From Charina bottae (lineage: Eukaryota; Chordata; Lepidosauria; Squamata; Charinaidae), in the NCBI GenBank assembly GCA_023362775.1, contig JALMGJ010000015.1, forward strand, positions 25,385,001 through 25,449,000: a stretch of DNA of 64,000 bases, read 5' to 3'. The position numbers and the translations under genes are program-made. The notes under the pieces are model-generated. The model saw only the letters and a program-made list of their open reading frames with translations, searched no databases and was not told the DNA's origin. Positions 56,753-64,000 of the stretch are shown here, one piece after another (position 1 is the stretch's first letter; each line of letters starts with the position of its first letter).

Positions 56753-59700
56753 GAGCAACCAAGAAGGAGCCCCCCCCCCCCGGCTATGGCTTGTTTCTCC
56801 AAGGACCACCTTCTGCCGTTGCAGACACTCCAAAGCCACCTGTGCCTTGCTCTGCCACACACCCCCAGGCCAGAGGGCTTCCTCGCTGTCTGGATGGCTC
56901 TCGGGCCCTCTCGCCAAGGGACCCGATGCAGGGCTCAAGGAACTCTGTCAGCAACCAGCAGCCCCCTTGGGGAACAGGTGAATGGGGGGAGGAGCACGGC
57001 CTGGGGCGTTGGCTGGCAACAGAGACCAGCAGGGCTCCCAGCCCCGACAGACGTGAGCCTCGTGCTGTGAGTGGCTGGCAGAGTCGGCGTCCTGGGGAGG
57101 AAAGGAAAGGAACAGCCACGGGTGCTGCTTCTGCCTTGGGGATTCGGTGCCCTCCCTCCGTTTTCACCTGCCTTCCATGCCCCCCATCATCCAGCTGCAC
57201 TGCCCCCCCGCCCAGCTGCCAGCATCCTTCTCTTTGAAACAGGAGGAGGAGATGGGAGCGAGAGCAGTTGTGAGCAACCGGCTGGCCGCGGAATGGCAGC
57301 TGAATAGCCTGTTGGGTGGGTTTTTTGGTTTGTTTTTGTTAAAGGTCCTCTTCCTGCTGGTTGTCAGCGCAGGCCCCTGGATGATCCTGAGTCATAAGGC
57401 AGTAGCAGCCCGTGGTTTCCTTCGTGCGGCATCTGCAGTCCACCCCCCCCCCTGCGAGGCTTCTCTGCAGGCGGGGCTTAGTCTTGGCAGCTGCATCCTT
57501 TCCGGCTGGCATAGATTTTGGTCTCTGACAGGGACGTCAGGCTGAATTCTGCTCTTGGCTGGGCAGGAGGTTGCCCGGATGCACAGCTCCACTGATCGGG
57601 TATCCCACGAAGGCAGGGCTCCTCCCAGCCCGTCTGACTGCTGGCATTCTGTTTCAGGCCCAAGTGGGGACAGCTCGTCCCCTGCCATTTCCTGCGCTGC
57701 CACCACCACCACACCTCCCCACCTAGTTATCTCCAAGCCGCAAAAGGGAGGGTCTGCCCCCTGCCTGCCAGAGTCCCTGGAGTTCTCCTTCCAACATGCC
57801 TTGTACAGGCTTGGACTGACAACCCTTAAGCCTAAATGCCTTTGTCCCAGCCTTGTTTCCCCAGATACTGTGCCTGGAGAAATGCAGGGATGCCCCCCCC
57901 CCCAAGCTTTCTGCCTGCGGTGCCTGGGTTCTAGCATGGAGCAGAAGAAGTTGCCTTAAACCAAGCCAGATCATTTTCCTGACTTGCATGGTTCTATCTT
58001 CCCCAGAAGGCAGCAGAGGTCAGCTTGATCAGTTGCACGAGATGCTTCCCTGCTATGGCTGTCTTTCCCAGTGTTTGCAGACACCCCTCTGTTTAGCGCT
58101 GCCCGAATGTAACCTCATTTGGAAAGGGTGTATTCAATTATGCACCGACCCTCTCCCTGAAAAGAATCGGGAGGAGGAAAGACCTTACAGAGACCGTTTG
58201 AAACAACTTTAATCACCAGAACATCGGAGGTAGCAGAGGGGCACTCTATAGGTGTGGACAGAATTTAATCCAAAGGGGTGGGGGTAAAAGAGGAGGAACG
58301 CAGAGCATGGAAGAAACACGCACACAGACGGAGCGTTCCAAGTAAGGAGGATGCACGCCAGACCTGGTTGGGCAGGCAGAGTGTTTTGATCCCAGATGGA
58401 CCTTGCTTTGTAAAAAGCAGGAGTTGTGTGCTCTTACCAAGATCTTGGCTTCCTCCTGTGAGCTTACCAGTATTTCCTTGATGTGGCAGCCTGGAAGGAG
58501 CTTCTTGGTGCTTAGAATGCGAATACACACCCCTTTCCTTCTTCCTTGGTGCCCTCATAACAAAGCAGACCGTAATTGTCGGTCTTTAATGGTTCGGCTG
58601 TACGTAATCCGGAGAAGGCAGCCTTGTCATCTTGTAAGGGGCTCGCTCCATCGCTGCGCGAGAGGCTGACGCTGTCTAGTTGAGGAAAAGCCAACCCTCG
58701 GTCCTGGGTGCATCTGCGCTGTGACCCCCAACCTGCAGCCTGGAATGTAGAGAAGAACGGGGTGCCTCCCCGATGCAGAACGTTGCCGGTTCAGCCAGAG
58801 CCTGTGAGAGCAATGGGGGGAGTCGTGCTGCTCATGGGGGGGGGGGGGTGGCCGCTCCACCCTTGGGCTCCCGCGGGATGCTCAGGGCCTGGGCCGTGGG
58901 GCTCAGGGCTGCTGATCAGGCCTTTGCCCAGAGATCCGGCTCTGTCCTTCCCTCTGCAGATCAGCCTGTCTCTCCAGCAGCTTTGCCCAGCCCAGAGGAG
59001 GAGAACTGATCGGAGAAAGCAAGCAGGGAATGGGGGGGGGGTCTGGATCCCCTCCCTGTGTATCTGCTGAAAGGACCAGCCGGGCCCGTTTTGTGCCAAG
59101 GTGAACCCTGCCCGAATGCCCAACCAGCTGGCTTGTCTTCAGGAGTCCTTTCGAAATCCCCAGCCTGGGGGTGGGTCTCCTTCGGGGCGTTCACCTTGAA
59201 AAAGCTTGCTTTGGTCCCTCTGGGTGGCCCAAAAGGAGACAGAGAGCTGTAGGCCGTTCTTGCTATTGGCCCAGGGGAGTTTTTGTTTCTGTGGTTTGGA
59301 AAAAAGCCCCGCCAAGACAAAGCCTCTGAATATGGAGCCAGGTGCTGACCTGGCTCCCTGGGATCTTGCCTCCAAGTTGGACATAACGCAGGCGGCCTCG
59401 GGAGCTGTTCTTCCAGCAAGCCAGATGTGTGCCTCCAAGCCCGAGTGGCCGGACCCTGGAAGCTGAAGGCGCCGCCCACAGAGCCTGCTCCGTTTCACAG
59501 CCCTGCCGAGCAGTTGCAGCGAGGAGCAGAGGGCAGCGTCGCAGGCGGTTTGGGTGGTATGGGGACGACCCCTCTTGCCTCTGGCAGCTCAGGATGCTCA
59601 ATGCTGGCTGGCCGCCTGTTCCTTGTTGCGCCAAGAAGGCCGCCCACCCCCAGCCCCCGCCTCCTCTGGCAGCCTCGGCATGACTTGGATTTCACAGGCT

Positions 59701-61602
59701 GAGTCCTGGGAAGGCATCACTGAACAGCCTCTAGGCAAACGGCTGAATTGGGGGAAGCGGCTGCTGCTGCTGCTGCGGGGGTCCCTTCGGTCAGGCGTCC
59801 TGCGACATCGGGTACCAGAGCCCCCCGGCTTTTCCACCTGGGTTACGCTGTAGTGAAGAGATGCTTTTCCCTTGGGGTGGCAGGATGGCCAAGCCTTCCT
59901 CGGCGCAGGGCGCTCTGAGGCTGCCCAGCCCAGCCGCAGCAGAAGCCTCCAAGTGGGGTGGCCGGAGTAGAACAGGAAGGAAGGAGACCGGCCTGGCTCT
60001 GCTGGAGGCTCTTTCTCCTTCGCTGGCTGCCACTGAAGACGCTGCAGGCCAAGGACGGTCTGAGTGGGCAAGGCCAGGGTGGCAGGCTGGGCGGCCCCTC
60101 CTGGTCTGAGGGTCTGGGGGAGGCTGGGCAGAGGCCACAGGAGCACGGGGGGGGGGTGTGTGCAGAGCCAGCACTATCCATCAGCCAGCCCCCTTGCTGA
60201 AGGTCCCCGAGAACAGCTCCCCCCTCATAAAACTGGGTTTAAAAGGCTGGGTTTGACAGCAACTGAGATCCAATGGTACAGTCTTCCTGGCTGAACTAGG
60301 TAAAATATTTTACATGGCATGAGTTGGGGAAGGCAAACTGTTGTTCTGTCTTGAGCCACGCAGGCAAAATGGGCGCATCCAGGGGGTGGGGAGGGAGGCT
60401 GGGCTCAGAGCCTGCCCTTCTAGCATCCCCCCACCCATCTCCCCCCCTTCTCACAGAGAAGACGAAGCTGTGCTGTGAGGACGTGGGGACCACGGAGAAC
60501 GTGGAACTGATGAACTCCGAAATAGCCGGCGTCTTGGAGGTTCAGCGACTGCAAGGGAAAAGGCAAACTCACGGGGACCCCTTGCTTGGAAGGCTGCCAG
60601 GAGGCTGGCTCGCTCTCCCGTGGCTCCATAAGGGCCCCATCCTGATGGGGGGGTGCTTGAGCTTTTATCCACGGGGAAGGCTTCTGCTCTCAACCAGCGG
60701 CCTGAGCCACACTCATTCTTCATCAAAAAAGGTCTGTTTCGCAGGTGGGGGTTCTGGAAGCACCTGGGATTCTGCTTCACTGCCCATCGCACGGCCTCGC
60801 TTGGCTCGGGACTGTCGAGCACCAGGGAGGTTGGTGAGCAGCTATATTAGCAGTCTGGGCCCTGCGCCTTGCCAGCCATGCCGTGCCACACCATGCCCCC
60901 GGCCAGCTTCTTCTCAAGAAGAGGTTTTCCATGGAGGAAGGCACTCCGCTGTGATACAGGTGGGCACCCACCCCAGTGGGATATCCCAGAGCCCGGCTGG
61001 AGCTGGTGCCAGCTGCGTTGGTGCTGGGCACTGCACAAAGCTCTGGAGCAGTGGGCAAGAGTTAAGGCCACAGGGAACAGCGTGTGCTTGGAAGTGAGAC
61101 TGGGGCACTCTTGCCCAGCAGAGCAGCAGTTCCTAAGGATGCCCAGGAATTCACGCTTTGCGTCAGACCTTGGAGGTGCCGCAGAACTGGTGCTGTTTGC
61201 CCCTTCCTTTGGTATAATGGGTGCCTTGTCTTAGCGAGGAGCTTCCTGGCTCACCCCAGCAGCACTCGAGGCACGTGGCTGAAGAGGATGCCGCCTGCCT
61301 TGCTCAGTGCCCCCAGCTCCCCAGCAAGGTCGGGGGAGTGCCCCCCCTCAGTCCACCTCCCGCAACCAAAGGGAGCCGGGAAGGCTCAAAGTGCCCGCAG
61401 GAAATGGGAAGGCCCAGCAGGGTGTCTGCTGGGGGGGGGGACGCAAAAGGAGATTGGCAAACTAAGTGGTGGGCAAGGAGGAAGGGGGTGGCACTTGGCA
61501 CGAGGTACGTTTTGCAAACGTCCAAATCCCTTCAGATTCGTGGATCGTTCGCTGGATCGTGCAGGAGCGAACGTTGGCACCTTGGCGGGGCTCCTGCCCC
61601 CC
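56753..61602 (-). other. AFG3L1-DBNDD1 interval; probably includes the DBNDD1 3' UTR
   Basis: No exon recognised on either strand. On the minus strand, downstream of the DBNDD1 stop, ATTAAA signals occur at about 58208-58213 and 58263-58268, while I see no AATAAA closer to the stop. A 3' UTR of up to 3.4 kb is possible. Several long C- or G-runs lie in the interval. Confidence 0.4.
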
Positions 61603-63064
61603 CTACTCATCCTTCGGCTTTTCCACGGCCAGGAAAGGGTCCGCTTGGAGCTCGGAGTCGCTGAGGTGCTTCTTCTCACGCCCCGGCTCGGCTTTTGCCC
61701 TCGTCCAGGAGGGGGAGCGGAGGTAGCCGGCTCGGGGCGTCGGGTGGGGGTGCAGGCCTGGGCAGAAATGGAGGGGAGAGGGGGGGTCCCTGTTAGCGCT
61801 TTTCCTCCATGGGCCGGAGCAGCAGCCCCTCCGCCAGCCACGGTCAGGTCAGGTCAGGTCGTTTAACCAAGGCTGCCCAGCTGGGGAACCCAGAAGTCCC
61901 CATTAGCACATCTGTTGCAGGCTTTCTCAACCTTGGCCGCTTTCAGATGGGTGGACTTCAACTCCCAGAATTTCCCAGTCCACCCATCTTAAAGTGGCCA
62001 AGGTTGAGAAACGCTGATCTGTTGAGTCTTGCACGAAAGATTCATCTGTTTGCCTGGGGAGAGGGAGGGTACAGAGCCCCCTTAGAATGGGAGAGGAGTG
62101 AGGCTCTACTTCTTTCACACACGCACCCCAGCGTCTGAGCTGCTTGTCCACAGGAAGTCCCCCCCCCAGCTTTTCCACCCTCCCTCCTTTGCTCACTGGT
62201 TCCAGGCAGGGAGATCTTCCTCGTTACCGTCCCCTTTTCCCACCTCCAAGGAGGTGGATCCGCAGCTCTGTCTGTCCCTGGGAAGCCGCAGCAGCTGCCG
62301 CCACACCCCGCCCCCGCCCCAGCATGGCGTTATTTGCAGCAGCAGCAGCACAGCCGCCTTGAGGGAGGGGTGGCAGAAGAGGAACCTAGGTGAGGGCGGA
62401 ATCACCCTGGATGGACAGGCAGCTGCTGAGCCCCCCCACTGCTGGCCCCAGCCCAGTCCAGCTGTTCCTTGCTCTCTCCTCGCTCTGAAGTCAGTGGGTC
62501 CCCTTTGGAGGCTGGAATCTATGGCGCAGCTTGGATGCCTGTGTTTGTGTGTGTAAGAGAGACACACACAATGTGCACACAGCTGTGCACGCTCGATTAA
62601 GCAGGCGGCATGCAGGGCTGGCTGCCACCCGTGCCCTGCTGCTATCTGGTGGGACAGACTGGCTAGGGCTAGGCGACCTCTCCGCCCTGGCCAGGAGAGC
62701 TGAGGCAGCAGCCCAGCCAGAGCGCGGACCCCTCGGGCTGAACGGGGCTGGCAGAGCCGAAGGCAGCGGGGGGGGGGGGCACCCCCCAAGGGCAAGGAAG
62801 CAAGCCTCTTCGGAGCCAAGCTCCAGCTGCCACTCACAGCCAGAGGATGGCGCTTGGCACGGAATGCCCACCCACCAATTAAACACACACGCCACCCGGG
62901 AATTGTGGGAGGCGCACACTTACCAGCAGGGGGCTCACCAGCTGCGTTTTCCTCATCGGAGTCCGCGAAGACCTCGGCCAGCTCCTGGTCAGACATGTCC
63001 GTCAGCTCTGTGAGGTCCAGCAGGTCGAAGTGCACCTCGAGGGACGAAACGCTGCTCAGGGGTT
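61603..63064 (-). CDS. DBNDD1: Dysbindin domain-containing protein 1, last two exons (5' end outside window)
   Basis: Minus-strand exons 63064-62924 and 61757-61603 join in phase (…PPAG|LHP…) to give 97 residues and a TAG stop. The first contains [20 protein letters not shown], then [19 protein letters not shown], the conserved dysbindin-domain core. The second contains [20 protein letters not shown] and ends AVEKPKDE. Both match DBNDD1 of other amniotes in order and length. The AACCCC start at 63064 follows TTTTCAG in phase 1, so at least one 5' exon lies beyond 64000. Family members are small, largely disordered proteins, with reported links to CK1 regulation. The intron contains a hAT hairpin MITE. 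Confidence 0.92.
61918..62016. mobile_element. hAT-like hairpin MITE with perfect 8-bp target duplication (DBNDD1 intron)
   Basis: Flanked by ATCTGTTG at 61910-61917 and 62017-62024, identical. The ends are CAG...CTG. The arms 61923-61955 and 61979-62011 (CTCAACCTTGGCC against GGCCAAGGTTGAG) pair, with an inner ACTTCAACTCCCAGAATT motif as in the copy at 37698. Confidence 0.88.
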
Positions 63065-63526
63065 CTGAAAAGAGACGGGGGGGGGGTCAGCACAGGGCTG
63101 AAGGGAGGGGCGGGGGGGCTTGGCAGCTGCCAGAAGAGGCGGGGCCTTTGCAAGGGCGGCCCCCTTCCTCTGGAGGAACCTCCAGGGAGGCTCCCTCTTC
63201 ACGGGAAGAGGGCAGGAGCGAGGGGGCTCCTTTTTGGTGCCTTCTGCTGACCCATATTGTGAACATTAATTAGATACACGCTCCTACATTGTTTAAACAT
63301 TCTCTGTGTTGGTGCAATTAGTTTTGGGGGATTATTGGTTGCTGTTTTTAATCCAGGGACCTCATATGGTCTGGGAACTTCGAAAGGCACCAAGTTGGAG
63401 GAAGAAGCCTGCTTGGAGATGTTACAAGGTGGGAGGTCAGTATTTTCATTCTCCCCCACTCTGTAGCCTTTGGGGGGCTGCTCTCCTGATGGCAGAGATT
63501 TGATTGAGTAAGGTATTTAGTCAATT
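63065..63526 (-). other. DBNDD1 upstream intron
   Basis: No exon or regulatory motif that I can support. It has a short G-run at about 63080 and a CATATTGTGAACATTAATTA A/T-rich stretch at about 63254. Confidence 0.5.
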
Positions 63527-63846
63527 TAAAAGGTAAAGGTTCCCCCCGCACATTTGTGCAGTCATGTCCAACTCTAGGGGCCGGTGCTCATCTCCGTTTG
63601 TTAGCCAAAGAGCCAGCGTTGTCCGAAGACGCTTCCACGGTCATGTGGCCGGCATGACGCACGGGGACCTTCCCACCGAAGTGGTACCTATTCATCTACT
63701 TGCATTTGCATGCTTTCGAACTGCTAGGTTGGCAAGAGCTGGGGCGAGTGCGGGAGCTCCCTCCGTCATGCGGGGCTAGGGTCTCGAACCGCCGAACTTG
63801 CGACCTTCCGATCCACAAGCCTGGCGTCTCACCCGCTGAGCCAATT
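63527..63846 (-). repeat. tRNA-derived SINE of the squamate (Sauria) type, minus orientation
   Basis: The minus-strand head reads TTGGCTCAGCGGGTGAGACG (A box), then CAAGTTCGGCGGTTCGAGAC (B box). The body includes GGCCACATGACCGTGGAAGC and CGGACAACGCTGGCTC. The tail ends near ACCTTTACC at about 63527. It is a different family from the SINE at 7902 and 41759. Confidence 0.8.
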
Positions 63847-64000
63847 GACATCCTGCCTTTTGTCAGAGCAGCTCAAGGCGAGGTAGTTTGGGCTCCAAGA
63901 GACCGGCCGGCCGGCCCAAAGTCGCCCAGGGAGCCGCATCGGTGGCCGAGGGTGGACTGGAACCTGGGTCCCCCCGCTCCACCCCCACCCCCAGCACCTT

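Noticed and set aside
62193..63035. 280-codon minus-strand frame containing part of DBNDD1
   Set aside because: It contains the true exon 62924-63064 but then reads through the GTAAGT donor into intron. The downstream residues are not DBNDD1.

Overview
This is vertebrate nuclear DNA, most likely from a squamate reptile (lizard or snake). Genes are split by short GT-AG introns and CpG-rich promoters. The repeats are tRNA-derived SINEs of the squamate type, hAT-like hairpin MITEs and AGAT/ATT microsatellites. The order SPIRE2 - TCF25 - MC1R - TUBB3 - DEF8 - AFG3L1 remnant - DBNDD1 is the conserved amniote block known from human 16q24.3. Genes were named by reading exon peptides against remembered families. 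Exon borders were placed by splice signals and phase, not by alignment.

Layout: (1) 1-6.7 kb, the 3' part of SPIRE2 (+): last WH2, myosin-V-binding motif, Spir box and FYVE-like zinc finger. (2) 6.7-10.4 kb, repeat-rich intergenic DNA. (3) 10.4-24.3 kb, complete TCF25 (+), 18 coding exons, 693 aa. (4) 24.3-28.5 kb, intergenic with MITE-like DNA and a U2 snRNA fragment. (5) 28.59-29.53 kb, intact one-exon MC1R (+), 313 aa. (6) 32.3-39.85 kb, TUBB3 (+) with its CpG island, four coding exons, 450 aa, class-III beta-tubulin. (7) 44-52.3 kb, DEF8 (+), non-coding exon 1 plus 11 coding exons, 450 aa. (8) 53.7-56.75 kb, a CpG-rich promoter-like segment followed by frameshifted, exon-deleted remnants of AFG3L1. 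(9) 61.6-63.06 kb, the last two coding exons of DBNDD1 (-), whose 5' end lies outside the window.

The genes are independent loci held in synteny (actin nucleation, ribosome quality control, pigmentation receptor, neuronal tubulin, lysosome/RUN-partner protein, CK1-related dysbindin-domain protein), not a pathway. I found no undescribed biological system. The most unusual content is a perfect 175-bp inverted repeat in a SPIRE2 intron, two SINE-derived tandem arrays sharing one junction (one with dimeric higher-order structure), decay of AFG3L1, a probable GC-AG intron in TCF25, and an RE1/REST-like site in TUBB3 intron 1.
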